Shown here piece by piece: positions 1 through 6,153 of a stretch of 13,640 nt of DNA. The stretch lies in NCBI GenBank assembly GCA_958447915.1, contig CAUDCB010000039.1, positions 1 through 13,640 of the forward strand. The letters run 5' to 3'. Both the position numbers and the translations under genes were made by a program. This DNA is from an uncultured Collinsella sp. (GTDB lineage: Bacteria; Actinomycetota; Coriobacteriia; Coriobacteriales; Coriobacteriaceae). The first letter of the stretch is position 1; every line of letters begins with the position of its first letter. Under the pieces are notes generated by a model. The model did no database searches. It saw only the letters and a program-made list of their open reading frames with translations, and had not been told where the DNA came from.

Positions 1-191
1 TCCCTGTACATGGCGTCGTAGCCGACGTAGGCGGCCATCTCGCTCGAGCGGTCGCGCTCCCGGCGGCGCCTCTGCCGCTCGGCCTCCGCGCCCTTCGAGG
101 CGTCCTTGCGCCCGCCCGTGCCGCCGAGGAGCAGCCCGAGGGTGCTCGGGCGCTTCGGCCTATTCTCCTTGTTGGTTCTTGCTCGGCTCAT
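1..191 (-). CDS. VirB4/TraE-like conjugation ATPase, N-terminal fragment
   Basis: Only the first 63 residues are in the window; the gene runs off the left edge. The visible N-terminus is basic and rich in Arg, Lys and Glu. It ends in GYDAMYR, resembling the short 'MY.DGI' stretch that opens the conserved part of VirB4-like ATPases in Gram-positive conjugative elements. No Walker motif is reached. The ATG at 191 is preceded by AAAGGAG about 10 bases upstream and overlaps the end of the PrgI-like gene by 32 bases, suggesting translational coupling. A VirB4 gene directly after PrgI is the usual order in Tn1549-type and pCF10-type transfer operons. Its role would be powering T4SS assembly at the membrane. 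The assignment rests mainly on position and this short motif. Confidence 0.6.
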   Translation of the reverse strand, partial: MSRARTNKENRPKRPSTLGLLLGGTGGRKDASKGAEAERQRRRRERDRSSEMAAYVGYDAMYR

Positions 192-585
192 AGAGCTCGG
201 CTCCTTTCTTCCTTGCCCTGCGCCTCGCGCGACGTCCCGGGCGGCCCGGGCGCGGCGAGCCCTCGGGGAGGCTCCCAGCGAGGCAGGGCTCGTACGCGAG
301 CAGCTGCGGGGAGAGCTCGTGGGCCGCCAAAAGCGGCAGCAGCTCCTCGGCGCGCATGCCGAAGGGCCGCCAGAACCCGGCGAGCCAGAACGGCATGCTG
401 CAGAGCATGATCGGGAAGGCCGCGTCCGCGACGTCTGCGCGCAGGCCCAGGTGGACGAAGGCCGCCGCCCCGACCGCGCTGCCGAAGCCGAGCGACACGC
501 ATGAGAGCGTGCGCAGGCTCATCTTCCCGACGATCTTCTCCTCGTACTCTCCGATGTCCTTCTGCACCGGTATCCGGAGCGCCAT
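160..585 (-). CDS. PrgI family T4SS membrane protein
   Basis: A 141-aa protein. The N-terminus (MALRIPVQKDIGEYEEKIVG) is typical of PrgI-family proteins of Gram-positive conjugation systems, whose members begin with a short 'IP.dI..yE.k...g' segment. Two hydrophobic helices follow at about residues 27-47 and 53-72, then a soluble tail that becomes very basic and Pro/Arg-rich after residue 105. PrgI proteins are thought to be small inner-membrane parts of the mating channel working with VirB4 and VirB6-like proteins. The start at 585 has a GGGGGCG purine stretch just upstream and lies 12 bases after the preceding stop. The arginine-rich tail is longer than in most homologues I know, and the next gene starts inside it. 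Confidence 0.75.
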   Translation of the reverse strand: MALRIPVQKDIGEYEEKIVGKMSLRTLSCVSLGFGSAVGAAAFVHLGLRADVADAAFPIMLCSMPFWLAGFWRPFGMRAEELLPLLAAHELSPQLLAYEPCLAGSLPEGSPRPGRPGRRARRRARKKGAELYEPSKNQQGE

Positions 586-597
586 CCGCGACGCCCC

Positions 598-813
598 CTA
601 TGCCGGCAGCCAGGACGTGTCCAGCTGCCCGAAGTAGACCGACGCGGCGATGATGATCGCGCCGCCGGCGATGGTGGATATGGCGGTCGCGATCTGCGGG
701 CCGCCCTGCTGCTCCCTGATGGCCAGGCCGAGCGAGACCGCTCCCCACACGACCAGGAAGCCGCCGAGGAAGGTCACGCAGCCCGACACGAGCTTGATGA
801 CGTTTGCGAGCAT
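598..813 (-). CDS. Maff2/VirB2-like small membrane protein of the T4SS
   Basis: A 71-aa, strongly hydrophobic protein. One membrane helix is at about residues 8-32 (ending in a GLAIREQ turn), a Gly-rich hinge 'GGPQ' follows, and a second helix lies at about 42-62. The two-helix hairpin with a glycine-rich centre, the length and the position between the coupling ATPase and PrgI match the Maff2/TrbC-VirB2-like proteins of Firmicutes and actinobacterial integrative elements. These are presumed pilin-like or channel components. AGGAGA lies 6-7 bases before the ATG. There is no cleavable signal peptide distinct from the first helix. Family assignment is by shape and context, not a diagnostic motif. 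Confidence 0.65.
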   Translation of the reverse strand: MLANVIKLVSGCVTFLGGFLVVWGAVSLGLAIREQQGGPQIATAISTIAGGAIIIAASVYFGQLDTSWLPA

Positions 814-897
814 GCTGCTCTCCTTTGCATTCGGTTGACGATGTTCCTTGCTGCTCCTCCCCCGCGGCGGGGGAGGCCCGCGCCCTCCGCGGCCCCG

Positions 898-2715
898 TCA
901 CGAGGCGCCGTCCTTCCGCCTGCGGTACTCTGCGAAGTCGAACGGGCCTTGGCGGGCGACCTCCTCGAGCAGGCGCGAGCGCGGGTGGCGCTCGAGCCGG
1001 TACTTCCGGTCCATGAGCGGCATGCAGCCGTTCACGAGCACGAGCGCGTCCTCGCGCGGCATGCGCGCCACCTCGGCGGGCTGTATGAGGTCGCGCTCGG
1101 AGATGCCGCGGTTCACGGTCCGGGTCCAGCCGGCGCCCCGCGAGTCGCTCTGCGTCTCGCTCGCCACCGTCTGCTTGCCGGCCATCTTGCTGATCTCCTC
1201 GTTGGTCTCGTTCGCCTTGCCGCCCAGGTAGAGCAGCGTGTCGCAGGCGTTCACGATGGTCTCGGCGTTGTTGTCGCCGTAGGTCTCCTTCAGCTGCGAG
1301 AGCGACTGGGCGATCATCGAGACGGCGATGTTCCTGCTGCGGGTGACGGCGATTGTCCGCTCGAAGTCGGGTATGCGCCCGATGTTGGCGAACTCGTCGA
1401 AGACGAAGTGCACCGTCGTGGGCAGCGAGCCGCCGTGCGCCTCGAGCGCCTCGGCGCAAAGCGCGCTCACGGCTGTGTCCATGAGCAGGGCGAACAGGAA
1501 GTCGAAGGTCGAGTCGGTGTCGCTCATAGACGCGAAGAGCGCGACCTTGGCGCCCTCGTCGCCCATGTGGGCGAGGTCGAGCTCGTCTTTGGAGGTGAGG
1601 TCGCGGACGGCGCGGATGGACAGCGGCTTCAGGCGGACGTTGCAGCTCGAGAGCATCGACTTCATGGTGTCGCCGGCGGCCACGCGGAACTCGCGGTAGC
1701 TCGCGAGCGCGAAGTCGTCGGGGGGCGCGGGCTCGCGGACCTTGACCCACTCCCACGCGCCGTCCTCCTCGGCGAAGCCGCGCAGCGAACCGCCCTCCGC
1801 CGAGGCGCCGCCGCGCCTCACGTAGCGCTCGCCGGTCTCCAGCTCGCGGAACACCATGTCGAGCGGGCTCATGTAGCCCGGGTCGTCGCGTGCGTCGGCG
1901 AGCGAGAGCAGCGTGAGCAGCCCGTCGAGGTTTCGGTCGGCGGGCTCGCAGTGCATGACGAGGTAGGCCGTGAGCGCGGTGTAGACCAGGCGCTCGGCCT
2001 TCTCCCAGTAGGGGTCGCCCTTGTGGTCGGCCTCGCCCTCGGTGTTGGCGACGATGCCGCGGGCGAAGCGGATGACGCCCGCCTCGTCGCGTATGTAGGC
2101 TATGGGGTTGAAGCGCATGGAGCGCGTGAAGTCGATGGTGTCGAACGCGCGGATCTCGTAGCCGAGCTCCGCCAGCGCGCCGCCCATCTCGCGGATGAGC
2201 GTGCCCTTCGGGTCGGTCACGAAGAAGCTGGCGTTGGCCTGCAGGAGGTTCGGCTTGACGTAGTAGCGCGTCTTGCCGGTGCCGGGTCCTCCAACCACGA
2301 GCACGTTGTCGTTGGTGTCGGTGGAGAGGTCGAACCTGCGGCTCACGAGGCGGATGCGCGCGTTGTCGGTGAGGATGATGTTGTTGTCGGGGTCCTTGGG
2401 GTCGCCGAAGGGCGCGATGTCCTTGCGCGTGGCCCACCTGGAGCTACCGTGCTCCTCGCCGTCGCGCCGGGCCCCCTTGGTCCCCAGTGAGCGGGCCCAG
2501 GCGAGGAGCGCGCCGCACGCGCAGGCGGTCCCGGCGCACAGGGGAAGCGCCTCCGCGGAGAAGACGCGCCCCGCGCGGAGCGCAGCGGGGATCGCCGCCA
2601 TGGCGGCCTCCGGGTCGAGGATCGGGTTCGCGCCCGACGCCGCGATTGCCGCGGCCGCGAAGTCTCCCGCGGCGAACGCCGCCGCGGCCAGCGCGGCCGC
2701 CGCCTGCCACCTCAT
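898..2715 (-). CDS. VirD4/TraG-type coupling ATPase
   Basis: A 605-aa type IV coupling protein, which recruits the relaxase-DNA complex and feeds it into the mating channel. Two N-terminal hydrophobic segments (about residues 3-28 and 54-74) anchor it in the membrane. The TraG-family segment WATRKDIAPF is at 94-103, the Walker A motif GGPGTGKT at 142-149, 'FFVTDPKGTL' at 164-173, and the Walker B VHFVFDEFANIG at 435-446. 'SMIAQSLSQLKETYG' (466-480) is the conserved segment after Walker B. Length is normal and the gene looks intact. Its ATG overlaps the stop of the DUF3801/PcfB-like gene (ATGA, 4 bases). A PcfB-PcfC style pair is therefore translated together. The relaxase it would serve is not in the window. 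Confidence 0.93.
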   Translation of the reverse strand: MRWQAAAALAAAAFAAGDFAAAAIAASGANPILDPEAAMAAIPAALRAGRVFSAEALPLCAGTACACGALLAWARSLGTKGARRDGEEHGSSRWATRKDIAPFGDPKDPDNNIILTDNARIRLVSRRFDLSTDTNDNVLVVGGPGTGKTRYYVKPNLLQANASFFVTDPKGTLIREMGGALAELGYEIRAFDTIDFTRSMRFNPIAYIRDEAGVIRFARGIVANTEGEADHKGDPYWEKAERLVYTALTAYLVMHCEPADRNLDGLLTLLSLADARDDPGYMSPLDMVFRELETGERYVRRGGASAEGGSLRGFAEEDGAWEWVKVREPAPPDDFALASYREFRVAAGDTMKSMLSSCNVRLKPLSIRAVRDLTSKDELDLAHMGDEGAKVALFASMSDTDSTFDFLFALLMDTAVSALCAEALEAHGGSLPTTVHFVFDEFANIGRIPDFERTIAVTRSRNIAVSMIAQSLSQLKETYGDNNAETIVNACDTLLYLGGKANETNEEISKMAGKQTVASETQSDSRGAGWTRTVNRGISERDLIQPAEVARMPREDALVLVNGCMPLMDRKYRLERHPRSRLLEEVARQGPFDFAEYRRRKDGAS

Positions 2716-3263
2716 CTCTCGGGCCCCTCGATCTGGCGCGGGCCGCGGTCCCGGCCGATGCCCTGGCTGTGGACCCTCGACGCCTCGCGCGCCCGCTCGG
2801 CGCGCTCCGCCAGCCGCTCGGGCGCCCGGCGCCTCTCGGCTATCTCGGAGAGCCGCTCCCTTGCGCGCTCGGCGGCCTTTCCCGTCTCTTGCTCGAGCTG
2901 TCGGAAGGCCTCATCGACCTCGGGCGCGTCCTCCACCTTGAAGAGCAGCCAGTCGCGGCCCTTGCCGGGGATGATGTGGTGCTCGACCGACGCGGCGCGC
3001 AGCTTGTCGGAGACGACCTCCTTGATCGTCGCGTACTCGGGAAGCCCCGAGAGCTCCTCGAGGCTGAGCTTCGCGTAGGTCGGCACGCCCTCGGCCGCCA
3101 TTGCCTCGGCGCGCCCGCCGGCGATGGTCCCGCGGATTCCCGCGAGGCGCTCGGAGAGCTCCCTCGCGCTGCGCGCCATTGCCTCGGCGCCGGCCTCCTG
3201 GCCGATCCTCAGCATCCAGTCGAGCAGCTTGCCGCCCGCCTCGTCCCCGTAGTCGCTCGCCAT
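2712..3263 (-). CDS. PcfB/DUF3801-like coupling-protein adaptor
   Basis: A 183-aa soluble protein. Residues 62-125 look like the DUF3801 core: a 'sLEELSGLPEYATIKEVV' helix, then 'VEHHIIPGKGRDWLLFKVEDAPEVDEAF', a short beta-alpha unit ending in a run where the protein is aligned against the coupling ATPase in pCF10 (PcfB with PcfC). The C-terminal third (126-183) is a charged, probably coiled-coil helix, very rich in Glu, Arg and Ala. The start at 3263 has GGGAGG nine bases upstream. Position immediately before VirD4 with a 4-base overlap supports a role in bringing transfer substrates to the coupling protein. Residues 147-166 nearly repeat a segment in the 177-aa protein encoded just upstream. 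Confidence 0.72.
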   Translation of the reverse strand: MASDYGDEAGGKLLDWMLRIGQEAGAEAMARSARELSERLAGIRGTIAGGRAEAMAAEGVPTYAKLSLEELSGLPEYATIKEVVSDKLRAASVEHHIIPGKGRDWLLFKVEDAPEVDEAFRQLEQETGKAAERARERLSEIAERRRAPERLAERAERAREASRVHSQGIGRDRGPRQIEGPER

Positions 3264-3289
3264 CCCGCGCCTCCCTTCCAGTCGAGATG

Positions 3290-3312
3290 AAAAAGGGGCG
3301 CCTTCGCGCCCC
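3290..3312 (-). terminator. Intrinsic terminator between p177 and the pcfB-like gene
   Basis: On the minus strand a perfect 7-bp GC stem (GGGGCGC, loop GAAG, GCGCCCC) is followed directly by five T. It lies 9 bases after the stop of the 177-aa gene and 27 bases before the start of the pcfB-like gene. It would therefore uncouple the replication/regulation genes from the transfer genes unless read-through or antitermination occurs. Confidence 0.8.
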
Positions 3313-3320
3313 GGTCGTCC

Positions 3321-3854
3321 CTATTCGGCCCCGACGGCCCTCTCGCGCGCCATTGGGGCGCGGGCTTCCTGCCCGGCGTGCGCGCGGCTCGCCTCGCGGG
3401 CGGACGCGGCGCGCTGCGCCAGCGACTCGGGCGCCTTCTCGTGCAGATGGGCCCACTCGCCGCTGCGGCACTGCTCCGGCGTCGCCTCGCACATGTCGCG
3501 CATGGCGCGCTCGAACCGCTCGGGCTCCTGGGCGATGGCGCCGAAGCTCCAGCTCTCGAAGCCGGTCCACGCGTCGCCGTCGCGCTTGAGCGTCCACCAC
3601 TCGTCGCCGCCGTTCACCTGCTGGATGAACGCGAGGTCGCGGTAGCAGAACCCCTGGCGTATGGCCCAGTTGCCCGAGCCCAGCGCCTCGCGGAGCCTGT
3701 CGACGCTGTCCGTGCGGGAGAACTCGTAGGGGTACTCCTCGAGGAACGGGTCGTCCTGCCAGTCGAAGCCGCCGACCTTGAGCCAGCCGTTCTCCTGGCA
3801 CTTCTCCACGAGCCCGTCGTGCTCGCGGCCGGTTATCCTCTCGAAGCCGTCCAT
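3321..3854 (-). CDS. Unrecognised 177-aa protein of the mobile element
   Basis: I do not recognise the family. I chose the ATG at 3854 (MDGFERITG) because AAAGGCGGAGG lies just upstream; the frame stays open further upstream, but that part is Arg-rich and falls in a region matching intergenic repeats. Residues 10-130 are rich in Trp, Phe and Asp (for example GWLKVGGFDWQDDPF and GGDEWWTLK) and look like a compact soluble domain without membrane segments or an obvious catalytic motif. Residues 131-177 form a charged Ala/Arg/Glu helix. Residues 141-160 (APESLAQRAASAREASRAHA) closely match residues 147-166 of the PcfB-like protein. A terminator follows. An accessory function in mobilisation is a guess from context. 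Confidence 0.7.
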   Translation of the reverse strand: MDGFERITGREHDGLVEKCQENGWLKVGGFDWQDDPFLEEYPYEFSRTDSVDRLREALGSGNWAIRQGFCYRDLAFIQQVNGGDEWWTLKRDGDAWTGFESWSFGAIAQEPERFERAMRDMCEATPEQCRSGEWAHLHEKAPESLAQRAASAREASRAHAGQEARAPMARERAVGAE

Positions 3855-4007
3855 GGGCCCTCCGCCTTTCGTTTGTTGCTTGGCGGGCGGCGTCCTCGCG
3901 ATGGGGGCACGGTGCGAGTTGGAGCAGGCGTGCGTGCTGGCGCGCCGGCGCCGCCCAAGACGTGTATAGCGATTTCGATTGCGGCGGGCATCGGGGTCGC
4001 CCGCGAT

Positions 4008-4026
4008 GGGTCGAGCTGGGTCGAGC
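4008..4026. repeat. Tandem GGGTCGAGCT motif, copy 1
   Basis: Two tandem copies of the 10-base unit GGGTCGAGCT (19 bases, second unit one base short). An identical 19 bases occurs at 6047-6065, and a diverged version at 11545-11569. It lies in the 201-base gap upstream of the 177-aa gene. The flanks are also related: a TCGATTG about 30 bases to the left and a 'CCTCCACG' like the CCTTCACG of copy 2 to the right. Probable promoter/operator block, not proven. Confidence 0.5.
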
Positions 4027-4055
4027 CGTCCGCGCCTCCACGGGAAGCGCACAAG

Positions 4056-4844
4056 CTAGCCGCGCCGGCGCCTGTCCCTTCCGCCCAGGTAGACGGGTCT
4101 GCAGGTCTGGGAGATCCTGCTCGCGATGGCCTCTGCCGTGACGCGCTCGCCGCGCCTTGCGAGCCTGTCCGCCAGCGCGCCGGGCGCGTAGTTCGACGTG
4201 ACGATGGTCGGGCGCATGTCCTCGTAGCGCGCGTCGAGCACGCTGAACACGGTGCCGACGGACCACTCGGTCGCGTCCTCCTTGCCGAGGTCGTCGAGCA
4301 CGAGGACGTCGCACTTGGCGTACCGCGCGACGGCGGCCTCGGTGCCGCCCGCGTCGAACGTCGCCTTCACGCGCTCGAGCATGCCCTTGGCCGTCGTGAA
4401 GGCGACGTCGTAGCCGGCCTCGGCGAACAGCCTGGCCATGGCGGAGGCGGCGTGCGTCTTGCCGGCGCCGACGCCCCCGTGTATGTAGAGCCCGGCGCCC
4501 CCGTTGCCGGCGAACGAGGCGATGTACTCGGCGAACTCGGGGCGGTCTGCCTCGGCGGCCCAGTAGCGCCTGGGAATGCCCGCGCGCGAGAGCGCCTTCT
4601 CACGGCGGGCGGCCTCCTCCTTGGCGGCGAGGGCCGCGCGCCTTCGCGCCTCGGCCTCCCGCTCGCTGGCTGCGCCCTCGCACGGGCAGGGCGCCGCGGA
4701 GACCCAGGCGACCCTGCCCGCCAGCGCCGCGCCGAGCGGTTCGAGGGCGGCGCCGCAGTGCGGGCACGCCCTCGGCTCCGGCTCGTCGAAGGAGAACCCG
4801 GCGGCCCGGGCCTGCTCCAGGGTGATGAGTCCCGCTCGGTCCAT
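4056..4844 (-). CDS. DnaC/IstB-type AAA+ helicase loader
   Basis: A 262-aa AAA+ ATPase. Residues 26-56 carry paired cysteines (CPHC at 27-30 and CPC at 53-55), probably a zinc-binding N-terminal domain. A Glu/Arg/Ala helix links to the AAA+ core: Walker A GGVGAGKT 123-130, Walker B VLVLDDLG 180-187, sensor-1 TIVTSN 213-218 and ASRISQ at 241-246 with the likely arginine finger. This is the layout of DnaC/DnaI-like loaders, which place the replicative helicase at an origin. I chose the ATG at 4844 because AAGGAAGGGG precedes it and it starts 14 bases after the initiator gene stop. An in-frame ATG at 4904 would overlap that gene by 46 bases. IstB proteins of IS21 share the fold, but no IS21 transposase is nearby. 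Confidence 0.85.
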   Translation of the reverse strand: MDRAGLITLEQARAAGFSFDEPEPRACPHCGAALEPLGAALAGRVAWVSAAPCPCEGAASEREAEARRRAALAAKEEAARREKALSRAGIPRRYWAAEADRPEFAEYIASFAGNGGAGLYIHGGVGAGKTHAASAMARLFAEAGYDVAFTTAKGMLERVKATFDAGGTEAAVARYAKCDVLVLDDLGKEDATEWSVGTVFSVLDARYEDMRPTIVTSNYAPGALADRLARRGERVTAEAIASRISQTCRPVYLGGRDRRRRG

Positions 4845-4858
4845 CGGGCGCCCCTTCC

Positions 4859-5374
4859 TTATCTTCTGAAGTCCTTGTTGTCCCTTTTGCTTATTGGGTG
4901 GCATATCGTCAGGGGTTTCCCTGTCATCTCGTCAGGGGTTCGGGCTGCGAACCCTGTCGGTTCGTCATCCTTGCTCTCGGCGAACCCTGTCATTTCGTCA
5001 CCCTTTCGGGCCGGGAACCCTGACGAACCGTCAGGGGTTGCCAGCGCTCCGGGCGGCAGTCTCTCGCGCACGATGCGGTACCGCTTGGTGGCGTGCCCGC
5101 GTGCCGGGGCGTGCACGCCGCACTCCTCGATGAGGCCCCGATCGAGCAGGTCGCGGATGGCGCGGTGGACGCTGCGCTCCTGCACGTTGAGGAAGCGGGC
5201 CAGGCCGCCCTTGCTCTCGAAGTAGCCGCACCCGGCGTCGCAGAAACCGAAGATGCGTGCGTAGACGAGCAGGGGAAGGCCGGAGAGGCCCAGGTCCGCC
5301 ATCATGAAGTGCCGTACCGTCGTGAACTCGCGCGGGGAGGGGCCGTCGCGCCCCTTCGGGCCTGTGGCCGCCAT
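4859..5374 (-). CDS. Winged-helix replication initiator-like protein (lambda O-like role)
   Basis: A 171-aa protein. Residues 15-107 look like a winged-helix DNA-binding domain of the replication-initiator/DnaD-N type: 'REFTTVRHFMMADLGL', 'YARIFGFCDAGCGYF', then the helix-turn-helix 'LARFLNVQERSVHRAIRDLLDRGLIEE' and the wing 'HATKRYRIVRERL'. Residues about 114-156 consist of three to four 11-residue repeats around 'DEMTGF'. They are encoded by the 33-bp DNA repeats described separately, followed by a short basic tail. The ATG at 5374 (MAATGPKG) follows AGAAGGGGC and lies five bases after the preceding stop. It sits directly before the helicase loader, as O precedes P in lambda-type phages. 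Function is inferred from fold, repeats and neighbour. Confidence 0.75.
   Translation of the reverse strand: MAATGPKGRDGPSPREFTTVRHFMMADLGLSGLPLLVYARIFGFCDAGCGYFESKGGLARFLNVQERSVHRAIRDLLDRGLIEECGVHAPARGHATKRYRIVRERLPPGALATPDGSSGFPARKGDEMTGFAESKDDEPTGFAARTPDEMTGKPLTICHPISKRDNKDFRR
4919..5033. repeat. Four 33-bp-spaced iteron-like repeats (candidate replication origin)
   Basis: Plus-strand cores start at 4919, 4952, 4985 and 5018, an exact 33-bp period. The consensus is CCCTGTCATTTCGTCA, with the fourth reading CCCTGACGAACCGTCA. Most carry AACCC on the left, and several continue as CGTCAGGGGTT on the right, so each unit is a partial inverted repeat. A degenerate fifth half-site ends at 4911. 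The array lies in the 3' coding part of the initiator-like gene. An A/T-richer stretch (about 4859-4905) adjoins it on the loader side. This is the geometry of an iteron origin with an unwinding element, as in lambda ori inside gene O. Confidence 0.65.
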
Positions 5375-5379
5375 CGGCG

Positions 5380-5628
5380 CTAGCCCCTTCTGGGCGAGCC
5401 GACGATGCTGTTCTGCTCGACCCATGCGACGAGCTCGTCGTGCAGCACGATGCCGTCGCGAGTCTTGCCGCCGATGTAGCGGATCGGGAACGGGTCGTCG
5501 GGGTCCTTGGTGAGCCGGTACATGGCGTCGCGGCTGATGCGCAGCATCGCGCACGCCTCATCGGCGCCGAATATCGCGTTGGTCGATGCGATGAGCCTCA
5601 CCTGGCTCCTGCTAATGCTCTTGGTCAT
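5380..5628 (-). CDS. Small helix-turn-helix protein
   Basis: An 82-aa protein with an excisionase/MerR-like helix-turn-helix at about residues 19-72. The order is 'IFGADEACAMLRISRDAMYRL' (two helices), 'PFPIRYIGGKTR' (the wing) and 'LHDELVAWVEQN' (the terminal helix). Such proteins bind DNA as excisionases, recombination directionality factors or plasmid regulators. GAGG stands about nine bases before the ATG, with AAAGGAG further up. The stop is five bases before the initiator-like gene, so it is in the same transcription unit. No partner integrase is in the window, so whether it controls recombination or replication is open. Confidence 0.75.
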   Translation of the reverse strand: MTKSISRSQVRLIASTNAIFGADEACAMLRISRDAMYRLTKDPDDPFPIRYIGGKTRDGIVLHDELVAWVEQNSIVGSPRRG

Positions 5629-5706
5629 GGTCGTCCTCGAGCTCCTTTCGTCTCGAGGCTCCCTCGCGTGCCCGGCCGCGGGCGGCTCCTGGGGCGGTCG
5701 CCGCCG

Positions 5707-5925
5707 TCATTTCCTGCCGCTCCTCGACTCGATGTAGGCGTCCACTGACGCCCTCGACACCAGGAGCTTCCTTCCGAGCCTGTACGAGTCGATCTCTCCC
5801 GACCAGATGAGGTCGTATGCCTTGTTTCGGCTCGCCCTCATGTACTCCTGCATCTCGATCACCGTCATCCATTCGTCCCGATCTTGGCTTCCCTCGGGCG
5901 CGGCGCATTCGGCTGTGCGTGCCAT
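5707..5925 (-). CDS. Excisionase-family DNA-binding protein
   Basis: A 72-aa protein. Residues 20-67 follow the excisionase-family pattern closely: 'MTVIEMQEYMRASRNKAYDLIWSGEIDSYRLGRKLLVSRASVDAYIES', that is, a helix-turn-helix, the 'G.ID..R.GRK..V' wing and the final helix. I placed the start at 5925 (MARTAEC) because GGAGGA lies six bases upstream; an upstream in-frame ATG at 5970 lacks a good ribosome site. It is the first gene of the left-hand block, downstream of a terminator and a repeat-containing intergenic block. It may promote excision of the element or regulate the genes that follow. The name describes the family; excision activity is not shown by the sequence. Confidence 0.8.
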   Translation of the reverse strand: MARTAECAAPEGSQDRDEWMTVIEMQEYMRASRNKAYDLIWSGEIDSYRLGRKLLVSRASVDAYIESRSGRK

Positions 5926-6130
5926 GGTTCCTCCAATCTTCCCGTGCGGCACCGCGCGAGGACACCGCACGACACCGTGTGCCTTTTCGTCTGCGCGACG
6001 ATTGAACCGCCTGATGTCGATTGGTAAGCACGGCAGGAGCGGAGACGGGTCGAGCTGGGTCGAGCTGGTCGTGCCTTCACGAAACGGCTATGAGCCGCGT
6101 GCCTTAGCTCGCAGCTATGTCCCTGAAAAG
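5926..6130 (-). promoter_or_regulatory. Upstream regulatory block of the left-hand operon
   Basis: A gene-free block between a terminator and the excisionase-like gene. It contains the tandem GGGTCGAGCT motif and TCGATTG near 6018. Close to the gene, the minus strand has GTGCGG and CCGCAC arms about 15 bases apart (about 5945-5972), a possible operator. I see no clear -35/-10 pair, so the promoter itself is inferred from position. Confidence 0.4.
6047..6071. repeat. Tandem GGGTCGAGCT motif, copy 2
   Basis: Two and a half tandem units of GGGTCGAGCT. The first 19 bases are identical to 4008-4026. Together with CCTTCACGAAACGGC to the right and CCCTGAAAAGTAAAAGGCGCCC beyond it, this block aligns with 11537-11612. 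This points to an old duplication of the intergenic region. Confidence 0.55.
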
Positions 6131-6153
6131 TAAAAGGCGCCCATGCGGGCGCC
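6131..6153 (-). terminator. Intrinsic terminator facing left
   Basis: On the minus strand GGCGCCC, loop GCAT, GGGCGCC (7 bp, 8 with the flanking A-T), then TTTTACTTTTC. It would stop transcripts arriving from the right before the left-hand operon. A diverged copy is at 11602-11623. Confidence 0.75.

Noticed and set aside
188..2437. Minus-strand frame of 749 codons across the VirD4, Maff2-like and PrgI-like genes
   Set aside because: It is a frame-shifted reading of three real genes; the product is an Arg/His-rich mixture without motifs.
835..2490. Very long plus-strand open frame (551 codons) opposite the coupling ATPase gene
   Set aside because: It mirrors the VirD4 coding frame, lacks any domain pattern, and is an effect of high GC leaving few stops on the opposite strand.
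4056..4844. IstB of an IS21-type insertion sequence
   Set aside because: No IstA transposase, terminal repeats or target duplication; the neighbour is an initiator-like gene with iterons, which fits a replication loader.
4919..5033. CRISPR array
   Set aside because: The 33-bp repeats are contiguous units coding 11-residue protein repeats; there are no unique spacers of regular length or cas genes.
3378..5225. Plus-strand frame of 615 codons
   Set aside because: Antisense to p177, the helicase loader and the initiator; no ribosome site and no family features.
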